DNA of 64,000 nt, taken from assembly GCF_048060095.1 (NCBI RefSeq), contig NZ_JBLUOA010000001.1, positions 868,001-932,000 on the forward strand, in the 5' to 3' direction. The number at the start of each line of letters is the position of its first letter. Within the stretch, counting starts at the first letter, position 1. Under the pieces are notes generated by a model. That model worked only from the letters and a program-made list of their open reading frames with translations, was not told where the DNA came from and did no database searches. Below are positions 26,337 to 34,888 of the stretch, piece after piece. Position numbers and translations under genes: made by a program. The DNA comes from JBLUOA01 sp048060095 (GTDB lineage Bacteria > Pseudomonadota > Alphaproteobacteria > Rhodobacterales > Rhodobacteraceae).

Positions 26337-26933
26337 TTAGGCCGCGCCTGCCGCTTGCCGTGACACGATCCGTTCCAATACCGGGGCGTAGTGCCAGAAA
26401 TCGGGCGTCGTCACGGTCGGGTCTTTGCCTTCATCGTCCCAATATCTGACCTGAACAATCGCGTCGATGTTTGGGTTCTTGGCGAACTCTGCGACTTCCT
26501 CAGCGCTCATCGGACCGCCTTGCAGGCCGAGCGTATGGACGGAGGCGTCCGACAGTCTGTCGAAATAGTCCGGGTCGGTGGCGCAAAGGTAGCGTTTCGC
26601 GGCGACGTGGTGGCGCACGCAATCGGTCACGGCGCTGGGGAAGAAACGGTCGAGAACCGCCGCGCCAGCCTCGTCATGGTGGTTGTCGATGCCCTGCTCC
26701 AGCGCGTCATCCGGGAATTCGTTAGTGTAGTGCCCGATATCGTGCAGAAGAGCCGCGGCGATCAGATCATCCCCGGCGCCCGCCTGTTCGGCAAGCTGGG
26801 CGCCTTGCAACATGTGCTGGGACATCGTGACGTCTTCGCCGACGTAACTGTCCGCCCCTCGTCGTTCAAAGATGTCGCCAATGAACGCCACGATATTATC
26901 GGCGGTAAGGGTGTTGAAATCCGGTTTGTTCAT
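26337..26933 (-). CDS. tmpB: HD-domain mixed-valent diiron oxygenase, TmpB/PhnZ-like
   Basis: A 198-residue HD-domain oxygenase predicted to cleave the C-P bond of a 1-hydroxyphosphonate, releasing phosphate. In the TmpA/TmpB pathway the product from (trimethylamino)ethylphosphonate is glycine betaine. Predicted iron ligands are His40, His64-Asp65 (LLHDIGHYTNEF), His85/His86, His108/His109 and a late Asp (about 166). The substrate-gating Tyr-x-x-Glu characteristic of PhnZ/TmpB is present as Tyr30-Val-Gly-Glu33. It overlaps the upstream 2-oxoglutarate dioxygenase gene by 4 nt, as expected for this two-enzyme pathway. The exact phosphonate is inferred from family knowledge. Confidence 0.75.
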   Translation of the reverse strand: MNKPDFNTLTADNIVAFIGDIFERRGADSYVGEDVTMSQHMLQGAQLAEQAGAGDDLIAAALLHDIGHYTNEFPDDALEQGIDNHHDEAGAAVLDRFFPSAVTDCVRHHVAAKRYLCATDPDYFDRLSDASVHTLGLQGGPMSAEEVAEFAKNPNIDAIVQVRYWDDEGKDPTVTTPDFWHYAPVLERIVSRQAAGAA

Positions 26934-28072
26934 GCGGCTGCCCCTTCGGTTTCAAGCGCGGCGAGGGTCGAAAGCAGCCCGTCCTTGTCTGCGTAGCACC
27001 CTTGCAGCCAGCGCGATCCTTCGCCGGAGTATCCCTTGCGCGCGTGCAGTACCCGCGTGTTATCGACGATGAAGCTGTCACCGGGCGAGAGCTTGAAGCT
27101 GACCTCCATCCCCTGATCATCGACCAGTTCACCAAACCGACGATACGCGGCGTAGTAGCTTTCCATATCCTCATAAGGCACATCAGTGATCGCAGCTGCA
27201 GAGCGGTTGTTGAACCGGATACCGACCAGTTCCCCATCCGGCGCGAGTTCGATCAACGGGCGACGCGATCGCAGGCGCACACCTTGGCTGCCAGCATATT
27301 CGAACCGGGCGCAGTGGCCAGACAAGAGGGAAAATCCGTGCGGGTCTTCTTCACGCAGCCGTTCCGCGACACGGAATCCATCGACAACCATGTTGTCACC
27401 ACCCTCGGCGGAATTTTCGAGGCAGTAGAGGATCTGAAGCGTCGGAACCGGATCGCGATAGGGATTGTCCGTATGGGCCTGAAGGCCAAGCCCGGTATAG
27501 GCGAGGTTTGTCGGGTTCACCTCGGTCCGCACCTCGAAGAACTTGCCGTAGTTGGTTTCGCGGACATACCCGAAGGTCGCCGCGACATCGAGCAGCGCGC
27601 CGCTTTCAGTAGGGCCACCGGTCAGCTTGGCGAAGCCGAAACGCCGGATCGCCGCCAGCCAATCGCGGCGGGTTTCCGGGTTGGTCTTGATCCCGTCAAA
27701 TCCTGCGCTTGGCACGTGGTCGTTCAAATCAGCGTCCCACGTTTCGACCTTCGCATTCGTCCAGCCAAACGCAATCCGGTGGTGGGGGTGGTCGTAGGTG
27801 TGGCGTTGAAGCCATTGGATGTCATACGAAATCTCGCGGTCTTCTGGCATGAACCGCAGGCGGAGCGTTTTCCCGTCGACCTGTGCTGCTTCAATCCGTG
27901 TCTCCGCCGGTATGTCGGAAAGAGAGATCAGCCGCTGCCCGTTCCCCGGATCACGGGTTTCCGTGTCCCAGGCGTTGTCGCGCAGCCAGATCGTATGAAA
28001 CCGTATCGGGGGTTGGTCCGCCGGCCGCAGCGCAATGGTGCGGCCGTCTTCGATGATCTCGGCGGTGAACAT
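26930..28072 (-). CDS. tmpA: 2-oxoglutarate/Fe(II) dioxygenase, TmpA-like (gamma-butyrobetaine hydroxylase family)
   Basis: A 380-residue protein with the two-domain layout of gamma-butyrobetaine hydroxylase: an N-terminal DUF971-like domain (about 1-95, IRFHTIWLRDNAW) and a TauD/TfdA double-stranded helix domain. The iron facial triad is likely His-x-Asp in LGLQAHTDNPYRDPVPTLQ and the His in VDNTRVLHARKGYSG, and the 2-oxoglutarate Arg is nearby in RWLQGCY. The N-terminal domain lacks the clustered Cys residues that bind zinc in classical gamma-butyrobetaine hydroxylase. The overlapping HD-oxygenase gene points to 1-hydroxylation of (trimethylamino)ethylphosphonate rather than carnitine synthesis. 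GAGGAGG precedes the start. No transporter or regulator gene is adjacent. Confidence 0.75.
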   Translation of the reverse strand: MFTAEIIEDGRTIALRPADQPPIRFHTIWLRDNAWDTETRDPGNGQRLISLSDIPAETRIEAAQVDGKTLRLRFMPEDREISYDIQWLQRHTYDHPHHRIAFGWTNAKVETWDADLNDHVPSAGFDGIKTNPETRRDWLAAIRRFGFAKLTGGPTESGALLDVAATFGYVRETNYGKFFEVRTEVNPTNLAYTGLGLQAHTDNPYRDPVPTLQILYCLENSAEGGDNMVVDGFRVAERLREEDPHGFSLLSGHCARFEYAGSQGVRLRSRRPLIELAPDGELVGIRFNNRSAAAITDVPYEDMESYYAAYRRFGELVDDQGMEVSFKLSPGDSFIVDNTRVLHARKGYSGEGSRWLQGCYADKDGLLSTLAALETEGAAA

Positions 28073-28144
28073 GGCTGATCCTCCTCACTGACCTTAGTTG
28101 TCGAAGGGTCAGAGGATTCGCAGAAATTGGCAAGCCGGAAGATA

Positions 28145-29161
28145 TCAGTCGAGCGTATACATACCGTCATAGATCGGCACGAGCGTTTCGTGATCGAACA
28201 GCGAAGACACCGACGTTCCGTGCCAGATGTTCAGGATCGCCTGTGCAAACATCGGGGCTGTCGGAACGATGCGGATATTCTTTGCGCCTTTCACAGCATC
28301 GGTCGGTTCAATCGAATCCGTGATGACGAGCGATTTCATGACGGAGTTCGTAATCCGCTCAACCGCCGGGCCGGACAGAACGCCGTGCGTGATGTAGCTG
28401 TGAACTTCTTTCGCGCCGCTTTCCATCAGGACTTCGGCAGCTTTGCAAAGCGTTCCGGCGGTATCGCAGATGTCGTCCACGATGATGCATTTCTTACCGC
28501 TGACATCGCCGATCACCGTCATCTCGGCGACTTCGCCGGCCTTTTCGCGACGCTTGTCGACGATCGACAGGGGGCAGCCGATCCGCTGCGCCAGTTCGCG
28601 TGCGCGGGCAACGCCGCCAACGTCGGGGGAAACCACCATCACATCGGACACATCCTTGAAGTGGTGCTTGATATCCAAGGCGAAGATCGGTGAGGCGTAG
28701 AGGTTATCCACCGGCAGGTCGAAGAACCCTTGGATCTGCGCGGCGTGCAGGTCCATCGTCAGAACCCGCTCGATCCCGGCCTCGGCAACTAGGTTGGCCA
28801 CCAATTTGGCCGAAATCGGCGTGCGCGCCTTGGTCCGGCGATCCTGCCGGGCGTAGCCAAAATAGGGGATCACCGCTGTGATGCGCGATGCCGAAGACCG
28901 GCGCAGTGCATCGGAGATAATCAGCAATTCCATCAAGTTATCGTTGGCCGGGTTCGATGTCGGCTGGATGATAAACATGTCCTCGCCGCGGACATTCTCG
29001 AACACTTCGACAAAGATTTCTTGGTCGTTGAACCGTTCAACCCGCGCATCGACCAGACCGATATTCGTTCCCCGATGCATCGACATTCGGCGTGCAACAG
29101 CGCGGGCGAGTGTCTGGTTCGCATTACCGGAGATCAGCTTCGGTTCTTGGCTCTGGGGCAT
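28145..29161 (-). CDS. prs: Ribose-phosphate pyrophosphokinase (PRPP synthetase)
   Basis: Makes PRPP from ribose 5-phosphate and ATP for nucleotide, histidine and NAD synthesis. The 338-residue protein shows KLISGNANQTLARAVA, the ATP-binding flexible loop PYFGYARQDRRTKARTPISA, and the PRPP-binding motif KKCIIVDDICDTAGTLCKAA. The frame is open to 29299, but the ATG at 29161 with CAGGAA upstream gives the family-typical N-terminus (MPQSQEPKLISGNAN). It is divergent from the isomerase gene at 29269. Confidence 0.96.
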   Translation of the reverse strand: MPQSQEPKLISGNANQTLARAVARRMSMHRGTNIGLVDARVERFNDQEIFVEVFENVRGEDMFIIQPTSNPANDNLMELLIISDALRRSSASRITAVIPYFGYARQDRRTKARTPISAKLVANLVAEAGIERVLTMDLHAAQIQGFFDLPVDNLYASPIFALDIKHHFKDVSDVMVVSPDVGGVARARELAQRIGCPLSIVDKRREKAGEVAEMTVIGDVSGKKCIIVDDICDTAGTLCKAAEVLMESGAKEVHSYITHGVLSGPAVERITNSVMKSLVITDSIEPTDAVKGAKNIRIVPTAPMFAQAILNIWHGTSVSSLFDHETLVPIYDGMYTLD

Positions 29162-29268
29162 TGGCAGGGTTCCTGAGTGGCAGCTCGCGTGTGACGGAAT
29201 CGTGACGTTGACACCGCTTACCACCCAGCTACGGTCTTGCAAAGTATCGTGCGCAGGGAGGATGCCAG

Positions 29269-29868
29269 ATGGCCCACATAGATTACTATTTTGCGACAAT
29301 TTCGCCCTACACCTACCTTGCCGGACAGCGGCTGGAAGAGATTGCGGAGAAGCATGGCGCGACGATCACCTATAAGCCGTTCGATATCGTCACGTTATTT
29401 GGGCGCACCGGGGGTGTGCCGCCAAAGGATCGGCACCCATCTCGGCAGGAATACCGTTTGATGGATTTGAAACGCCAGGCCGCCAAGGTGGGCCTGCCCT
29501 TGAATCCACAACCGTCGCACTGGCCGACCAATCCGGCCCCGTCCTCCTACGCGATCATCGCGGCGCAGTCGGCGGGTGGCGGCGACCTTGGCAAGCTTGT
29601 TCATTCAATCACGACGGCCTGTTGGGCAGACGAAAAAGACATCGCACAAGACGACGTGATCCGCGCCTGTCTGGATGGCGCGGGCTTTGACCCGGAGCTT
29701 GCCAATAGCGGTCTGCTGAGCGGCGCGGAGACCTACGCAACGAATTTGGAGGACGCGGTAAACGCGGGTGTCTTTGGTGCGCCGTTCTATATCACGGATC
29801 AAGACGACCGGTTCTGGGGACAGGATCGGCTGGAAGACCTTGATCTGACGTTGTCGGGAAAGCTCTGA
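29269..29868 (+). CDS. 2-hydroxychromene-2-carboxylate isomerase family (DsbA-fold) protein
   Basis: A 199-residue thioredoxin-fold protein of the HCCA isomerase/kappa-GST family. DYYFATISPYTYLAGQRLEE at the N-terminus carries a Ser/Thr-Pro in place of the CxxC of DsbA, and NAGVFGAPFYITDQDDRFWGQ contains the cis-Pro and the C-terminal WGxDR signature. It probably uses glutathione as cofactor. The real substrate is unknown because there are no aromatic-degradation genes nearby. AGGGAGG lies upstream of the start. Confidence 0.85.
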   Translation: MAHIDYYFATISPYTYLAGQRLEEIAEKHGATITYKPFDIVTLFGRTGGVPPKDRHPSRQEYRLMDLKRQAAKVGLPLNPQPSHWPTNPAPSSYAIIAAQSAGGGDLGKLVHSITTACWADEKDIAQDDVIRACLDGAGFDPELANSGLLSGAETYATNLEDAVNAGVFGAPFYITDQDDRFWGQDRLEDLDLTLSGKL

Positions 29869-29872
29869 CCGG

Positions 29873-30925
29873 TCAGGCGGCGCGCACGGCGGATAGGAAC
29901 GACTCTACCGTGTCGTCGGTCATCGACCAGTCGCAGACCAGCCGCGCGGCCAGCAGTTCTTCGGGGTCATCGCCTGTCAGGCTACCGCTCCACATATGAT
30001 AGCAGGCGCCTTGGTCATGTAGGCGTTGGTGGATTTGGCGGGCAAAGCGGGGGAACAGCATGTTCGCCTCCGGTTCGTGCAGAAAGCTAAAGCTATCCGT
30101 CTGCTTCAGGCCGCGTGCCAATTGGCCGCCCGCGCGGTTCGCATCCTTCGCCATGTCGAGCCACAGCCCGTCTTCAAGGTAGGCCGAGAATTGTGCTGAC
30201 AGATAGCGATGCTTTGAAAACAGATGCGCACCCCGCTTACGACGCAGCTCAAACTCCCACGCGTGGCGGGGGTCGAAGAAGATCACCGCCTCAACACCCA
30301 TCAACCCGTTCTTGGTGCCGCCGAAGCTAAGCGCGTCGATACCGGCCCGCCAAGACATCTCAGCCGGGGAACAGCCCAGCGCCACGACCGCATTCGCAAA
30401 CCGCGCGCCGTCCATGTGAACGGGCAGGTCGTAAGATTTCGCAATCGCCGTCAACGCCTTGATTTCGGCAAGAGAATAAAGCGTGCCACGCTCGGTTACC
30501 TGCGTAATCGAAACCGGGCCGCGCTGCGGGCCGTGCACGCCGCGGGTTTCTTCACCCTCGATTGCAGTCCGCAGCGCGTCGGGTGAAAATTTCGCATCCT
30601 CGCCGGGCAGAAGCGTCAATTTCGCTCCGCCCGTGTAGAACTCCGGCGCGTTGCATTCGTCTTCGTGGATATGCGCGTATTTGGAACAGAATACCGTCTG
30701 CCAAGGCTGCCCAAGCGTGGCAAGGATCAGCGAATTCGCCGCCGTCCCTGTCGCCGTCAGATAGACGGCCGCATCCGGCGCCTCGAACAATTCACGCACC
30801 TGATCGCGCACGCGGTCCATCAACTTGTCGGCCCCGTATGCCATTGCGTAGCCTTCGTTCGCGCGGGCGAGCGCGTCCATGACCTTGGGGTGGACCGGTC
30901 CCGAATTGTCAGACGCGAAATGCAT
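29873..30925 (-). CDS. Low-specificity L-threonine aldolase family (beta-eliminating lyase)
   Basis: PLP enzyme cleaving beta-hydroxy amino acids such as L-threonine into glycine and an aldehyde. The protein has 350 residues. It begins HFASDNSGPVHPKVMDAL; HMDGARFANAVVALG supplies the Asp that contacts the pyridine nitrogen, and DALSFGGTKNGLMGVEAVIF contains the PLP lysine. The start ATG at 30925 overlaps the stop of the upstream ycgN-like gene (TGATG). It converges on the isomerase gene with a 4-nt gap. Family assignment is firm; stereospecificity is not determined. Confidence 0.88.
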   Translation of the reverse strand: MHFASDNSGPVHPKVMDALARANEGYAMAYGADKLMDRVRDQVRELFEAPDAAVYLTATGTAANSLILATLGQPWQTVFCSKYAHIHEDECNAPEFYTGGAKLTLLPGEDAKFSPDALRTAIEGEETRGVHGPQRGPVSITQVTERGTLYSLAEIKALTAIAKSYDLPVHMDGARFANAVVALGCSPAEMSWRAGIDALSFGGTKNGLMGVEAVIFFDPRHAWEFELRRKRGAHLFSKHRYLSAQFSAYLEDGLWLDMAKDANRAGGQLARGLKQTDSFSFLHEPEANMLFPRFARQIHQRLHDQGACYHMWSGSLTGDDPEELLAARLVCDWSMTDDTVESFLSAVRAA

Positions 30926-31398
30926 CAGCAAGGCTCCTCAATCACGTGATCTTCCCATTCTTCTTCGGGAACTTCAAATTCCGGCACGGTCCAGCCCTGA
31001 ACGGATTGCCCGGCGGCATGAACGCTGTCGGCAGAGCCTGAAATCAGCGGGTGCCAATCGTAAAGCGGCTTGCCTTCTTGCAGCAGGCGATAGGCGCAGG
31101 TTGCGGGCATGAAATAGGCAACGTCGGGCAGCGTTGTTGGCGTCAGCACGATACACTCGGGCACGAATTGCTTGCGGATGTCGTATTGGGCGCAGCGGCA
31201 GGTCGTGTCGTCCAGCAGGCGACAAGCGACGCGGGTGAAGGCGATCTCTCCGGTTTCTTCGTCTTCCAATTTGTTAAGGCAGCATTTGCCGCAGCCGTCG
31301 CACAGCGCTTCCCATTCTTTCTGGCTCAGCTTCTTCAGCGGAACCTTTTCCCAGAACTTGGGGCGCAGCCCGTTCCGGTCAATCGGATCGTCAGACAT
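30925..31398 (-). CDS. YcgN-family cysteine-cluster protein
   Basis: A 157-residue protein of the YcgN/UPF0260 family, with a cysteine cluster (LCDGCGKCCLNKL, then VACRLLDDTTCRCAQY, then VPECIVLTP and ATCAYRLL) that suggests metal or Fe-S binding. Function is unknown. ATG 31398 (MSDDPIDRNGLRPKFWEKVP) is chosen; it lies 8 nt inside ribF, so the two are coupled. The downstream stop overlaps the aldolase start, making a ribF-ycgN-aldolase run. Confidence 0.9.
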   Translation of the reverse strand: MSDDPIDRNGLRPKFWEKVPLKKLSQKEWEALCDGCGKCCLNKLEDEETGEIAFTRVACRLLDDTTCRCAQYDIRKQFVPECIVLTPTTLPDVAYFMPATCAYRLLQEGKPLYDWHPLISGSADSVHAAGQSVQGWTVPEFEVPEEEWEDHVIEEPC

Positions 31399-32329
31399 CG
31401 GCAAGGATCTTGCGGGCACGGTCACAATCTGCATCCATTTGCGTTATGAGGGCGTCGATAGTGTCAAACGTCGCCTCAGGCCGAAGGTATTCGACCAGAG
31501 CGACGGACAGGTGGGTGCTGTAAAGATCGCCTTGGAAATCAAACAGGTAGCTTTCGATGTTTGGAACGTTTTCGCCAAACATCGGGCGCACGCCAAGGCT
31601 TGCCGCGCCGTCATAGGTGCCCTGATGCGGGCCGGACATGACATCGACCTTCACGGCATAGACACCGAATTTCGGCGGGTGCAGATCGGCAATCGACATG
31701 TTTGCTGTCGGATAGCCAAGCTCCCGTCCGCGCTGATCGCCACGGATGACTTCGCCTTCGATCCGGTGCCAGTGACCCAGCATATGCGCCGCATCAGCAG
31801 GGCGCCCGTCGCTAAGCGCGTTGCGGATGTTGGTCGACGAAAACTGCCCCTTCGCGTCCGCGACGAGCGGGGCGATGGTGACGCCAAATCCGAACTCTTC
31901 CCCAAATGCGACAAGGTCCGCGGCGGTGCCTGTCCGCCCCTTGCCAAAGCAGAAATCCGCGCCGACAACGACGTGGCGCAGGCCAAGCTCCTTGTGGATC
32001 ACGTCATGCGCAAACTCTCGTGCGGAATGGTCCGCGAGGGCCGCGCCGAAGTTCAGTTCATACAGCCGCTCAACCCCGATCTTTTCCAACCGGTTCGCGC
32101 GGGCCTCTGCGTTCATCAGGCGGAAGGGCGGGGCGTCGGGGGCAAAATACTGTCGCGGATGAGGTTCAAACGTCATGATCCCCAGCGGGCAGTTCAGCTT
32201 GCGGGCTTCTTCGCGGGCGATGTTGATGACAGCCTGATGGCCGCGATGGACACCGTCAAAATTACCAATCGCAACGCTCGCGCCGCGATCCGCATCTTCC
32301 ATATAGTGGGTGTCCCGAATGATCCGCAT
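31391..32329 (-). CDS. ribF: Bifunctional riboflavin kinase/FAD synthetase
   Basis: Converts riboflavin to FMN and FAD. The protein has 312 residues. The N-terminal nucleotidyltransferase domain has AIGNFDGVHRGHQAVI, VGADFCFGKGRTG and STNIRNALSDG; the C-terminal kinase domain has GRELGYPTANM, YDGAASLGVRPMFG and VALVEYLRPE. Order and size are as usual. It is followed by ycgN with an 8-nt overlap and preceded by a MaoC hydratase gene 39 nt upstream on the same strand. Confidence 0.95.
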   Translation of the reverse strand: MRIIRDTHYMEDADRGASVAIGNFDGVHRGHQAVINIAREEARKLNCPLGIMTFEPHPRQYFAPDAPPFRLMNAEARANRLEKIGVERLYELNFGAALADHSAREFAHDVIHKELGLRHVVVGADFCFGKGRTGTAADLVAFGEEFGFGVTIAPLVADAKGQFSSTNIRNALSDGRPADAAHMLGHWHRIEGEVIRGDQRGRELGYPTANMSIADLHPPKFGVYAVKVDVMSGPHQGTYDGAASLGVRPMFGENVPNIESYLFDFQGDLYSTHLSVALVEYLRPEATFDTIDALITQMDADCDRARKILADV

Positions 32330-32368
32330 GTCGTTGACCTAGCGGGGACGGGGGGAACGCGCAAGATG

Positions 32369-32812
32369 TCAGTCGAATTTCCGGCTTGGGGCCAGCACGA
32401 CGGCCTCGCCCTTCAGAACCACCGTCTTGTCGACCGCGCAGTGGCAATCCATTTTTACACGGCGCTTGGCAAAGTCGATGTCGGTCACTTCAACTTCGGC
32501 ATAGACCACATCACCGGGGCGAACCGGGGCCATGAATTTCAGCGTCTGGCCAAGATAGACCGTGCCGTGACCCGGCAGTTGTTCCCCGATCACTGCAGAG
32601 ATCAGACCTGCCGTCAGCATCCCATGTGCGATGCGGCCAGCAAAGATCGTGTCCTGTGCATAGTCATCGTCCAGATGCACAGGATTGCGGTCGGTGGAGA
32701 CTTCGGCAAACATCTCAATATCGCGATCTGTCACCTCTTTGCGAAGATGGCGACGCATGCCGATCTCAATATCTTCAATGCAGATCGTTCCGCGTGGCAT
32801 ATTATCAAGCAT
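32369..32812 (-). CDS. MaoC-like (R)-specific enoyl-CoA hydratase
   Basis: A 147-residue hot-dog-fold hydratase. The hydratase-2 motif is seen as STDRNPVHLDDDYAQDTIFAGRIAHGM in the translation, with the catalytic Asp and His in DRNPVHLD. Stand-alone proteins of this size resemble PhaJ, which supplies (R)-3-hydroxyacyl-CoA for polyhydroxyalkanoate. ATG 32812 is preferred because GGAG lies 7 nt upstream. A TTGC-N3-GCAG site just upstream resembles the binding site of the polyhydroxyalkanoate regulator PhaR, which supports this role. It may head the ribF-ycgN-aldolase transcript. Confidence 0.82.
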   Translation of the reverse strand: MLDNMPRGTICIEDIEIGMRRHLRKEVTDRDIEMFAEVSTDRNPVHLDDDYAQDTIFAGRIAHGMLTAGLISAVIGEQLPGHGTVYLGQTLKFMAPVRPGDVVYAEVEVTDIDFAKRRVKMDCHCAVDKTVVLKGEAVVLAPSRKFD

Positions 32813-32835
32813 CCCGTCGCTCCGTCGCGATTATG

Positions 32836-32846
32836 TTGCGGTGCAG
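32836..32846. promoter_or_regulatory. PhaR-like operator upstream of the MaoC hydratase
   Basis: TTGC-GGT-GCAG on the + strand (CTGC-ACC-GCAA on the coding strand), 24 nt upstream of the hydratase start. PhaR, the PHA-responsive repressor of Paracoccus and relatives, is described as recognising CTGC-N3-GCAG-type repeats. The fit is one base short of perfect symmetry. Position near the start would suit repression. The match is by eye only. Confidence 0.35.
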
Positions 32847-32947
32847 CATAGGGGAAAAATACGCCTGAAGCAAACCAGAAAGTAATAATCGTCCGATTGT
32901 CTACCGATTTAGGAAATTTTGTTGCGAGGCGGATTTTTGTCCTCGGA

Positions 32948-33823
32948 TCAGCGCAGATATCCGATGGTGTAGGTCGGGGATAGCTGTGCATCTGCGAGAA
33001 CCTGATCAAGGGCGTCGGGGTCCGGCTGCTTATCTGTCTTCGTTTCCTTAGCCGCCAAGCCACCAGAAATAAAAATGGAATCAAGGGCTTCGCCCGATGC
33101 GCCAAGGATATCGGTCGGCAACCCATCCCCAATACAAAGGATGCGACCATCAGGAACGTCGGCGCCAAGTGATAGCAGCCGACGCCGCGCGAGGTCATAG
33201 ATCGGCGGGTGCGGTTTGCCGAAATAAAGGCTTTCGCCCCCCATTTCGGTATAAAGCCTCGCCAATGCGCCCGCGCACCATTCACGCCGCTCACCGCGAT
33301 CAACGACGATATCGGGATTCGCGCAGAGCAGCTTTAGCCTTTTTTGCTTCGCATACAGGAACGCCGGCCGGTTGACGTCAGGATCGGCCATTGAATCAAA
33401 CGGGCCGGTGCAGACGATGCCCTCAGCCTCATCCAGCGGGGCTTTTTGGATATCGACGGGGTCGTCCATGATCTTCAGCGGCTTGAAGAAGGTTTCGTCC
33501 TCGACCTCAGTGCCGATGAAATAGACCTTTTCGCCGACGACGCCCTGAAACATCGCCGCGCGCGCACTGTCGCCGGATGTGGCGATCGTGTCCCAGCTGT
33601 CGCGGGCAACACCGATCTGGTCAAGTTGCGCCGTCACCCCTTCGCGCGGTCGGGGCGAGTTGGTGAGCAGGACGACCTTGCCGCCCTTTGCGCGATAGTC
33701 CTGAAGCGCGCTGACCGCGTCGGCAAACGGCTCCACCCCGTTGTGGACGCATCCCCAAAGGTCAACGAATAGCGCATCATACCGGTCGGAAACCTCGGCG
33801 AGCGTGTTGATGATCTGGGTCAT
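32948..33823 (-). CDS. HAD-superfamily class IIA hydrolase (TIGR01459 type)
   Basis: A 291-residue phosphatase related to NagD and p-nitrophenyl phosphatases. HAD motif I is ALFVDLWGCVHNG; note a Leu-Trp at the positions where DxD is expected, a pattern I recall for this alphaproteobacterial subfamily. Motif II is VVLLTNSPR, then YFGKPHPPIYDLA with the motif III Lys, and motif IV is CIGDGLPTDILGA. The substrate is unknown. It is one of a run of minus-strand genes; the terminator of ppaC lies just upstream. Confidence 0.85.
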   Translation of the reverse strand: MTQIINTLAEVSDRYDALFVDLWGCVHNGVEPFADAVSALQDYRAKGGKVVLLTNSPRPREGVTAQLDQIGVARDSWDTIATSGDSARAAMFQGVVGEKVYFIGTEVEDETFFKPLKIMDDPVDIQKAPLDEAEGIVCTGPFDSMADPDVNRPAFLYAKQKRLKLLCANPDIVVDRGERREWCAGALARLYTEMGGESLYFGKPHPPIYDLARRRLLSLGADVPDGRILCIGDGLPTDILGASGEALDSIFISGGLAAKETKTDKQPDPDALDQVLADAQLSPTYTIGYLR

Positions 33824-33841
33824 GCGATTCTCTCTCGGGGC

Positions 33842-33868
33842 GGAAAAGGGGCGCGGCCTGCGCCCCTT
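33842..33868 (-). terminator. Rho-independent terminator of ppaC
   Basis: Arms AAGGGGCGC (33846-33854) and GCGCCCCTT (33860-33868) with a 5-nt loop. On the minus strand the stem ends in TTTTCC, 8 nt after the ppaC stop. Confidence 0.75.
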
Positions 33869-33876
33869 GCTGACGC

Positions 33877-34797
33877 TTAAAGCGCAAGGTTCGGAATGAT
33901 CTGCTTCTTCCGACTGACAACACCCGGCAATACGACAGAGTCGCCCGATACGTCGGCAGAGAACGACTTTTCCGCCAGCGATTTCACTAGATCGTTCGGG
34001 ACGAGCAGCGTGGCTTCTTCGTTCAGGATGTCCACGACGAAGAGCAACACCTGATCCACGCCGTCTTCCTGCGCGACGGCTGCCATGCTTTCGATCAGGC
34101 TGGCTTTGCGGTCAAGAACCGTGGCGGGGGAGGTTGTTTCAAGCACCGACACCCGGAATTTCGTGCCCGCAACTTCGTATTCCTTCGAGTCCATCCGCAG
34201 CAGTTCCGCATCCGAAAACGCCGATACGTCTGATTTCGCCTCAAACATCTCTGCCGCGTAGCTTGGGATATCGAGGCCGAGGGCCGAGGCGAGCGTTTCG
34301 GCAACGGCCTTGTCATGTGCCGTCGTGGTCGGGGAACGGAATTCAAGCGTGTCGGACAGGATGCAGCTTAGCATCAGCCCCTTGATTGGATCGGGCATCT
34401 GCACGGCGTCGTCGCCCATCAGGTCATACATAACCGTCGCAACGCAGGCGAGCGGGCGGATCGTGAAGGTGATTGGGGAGCGCGTCGTCAGGCCGCCGGC
34501 CAATAGGTGGTGGTCGATCACCTCAAGAACATCGGCATCGTTGATCGAGTCCGGCAACTCTGCGGGGTTGTTGGTGTCAACGATGATGACCTTGTCGTCG
34601 GCGGAGACATCCGAGATGATTTCTGGCTTATCAAAGCCCCACCGTTCGATAACAAAGGCGGCTTCGGTGTTCGGCTCACCCAGCAGTTTTGCCTCTGCCT
34701 TGGTGTTCTTGACCTCGTTCAGATACCACGCCCAGATCAGCGCGGAGCCGGTTGAATCGGTATCGGGGGCCTTGTGGCCGAAAACTTTGATTGTCAT
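33877..34797 (-). CDS. ppaC: Manganese-dependent inorganic pyrophosphatase (family II)
   Basis: Hydrolyses pyrophosphate. The 306-residue DHH-family enzyme has VFGHKAPDTDSTGSALIWA (metal ligands His and two Asp), IIVDTNNPAEL, EVIDHHLLAGG (DHH motif) and the C-terminal DHHA2 domain with VSRKKQIIPNL, whose Ser-Arg-Lys-Lys binds substrate. ATG 34797 rather than 34809 gives the family-typical N-terminus. The role of removing PPi fits with the many PPi-producing enzymes in the window, but no operon link is seen. Confidence 0.94.
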   Translation of the reverse strand: MTIKVFGHKAPDTDSTGSALIWAWYLNEVKNTKAEAKLLGEPNTEAAFVIERWGFDKPEIISDVSADDKVIIVDTNNPAELPDSINDADVLEVIDHHLLAGGLTTRSPITFTIRPLACVATVMYDLMGDDAVQMPDPIKGLMLSCILSDTLEFRSPTTTAHDKAVAETLASALGLDIPSYAAEMFEAKSDVSAFSDAELLRMDSKEYEVAGTKFRVSVLETTSPATVLDRKASLIESMAAVAQEDGVDQVLLFVVDILNEEATLLVPNDLVKSLAEKSFSADVSGDSVVLPGVVSRKKQIIPNLAL

Positions 34798-34888
34798 GCG
34801 TCTATCCATGGAAGGTGAATTTTGCGGGACTTATAGGAGGGTTCCGCAGGGATGTCACCCGGCCCCGGACACGATGCCGCAACCTTTG

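Noticed and set aside
31172..32851. 559-residue plus-strand open frame over ycgN, ribF and maoC
   Set aside because: It overlaps three well-recognised genes on the other strand and has no domain or ribosome site support.
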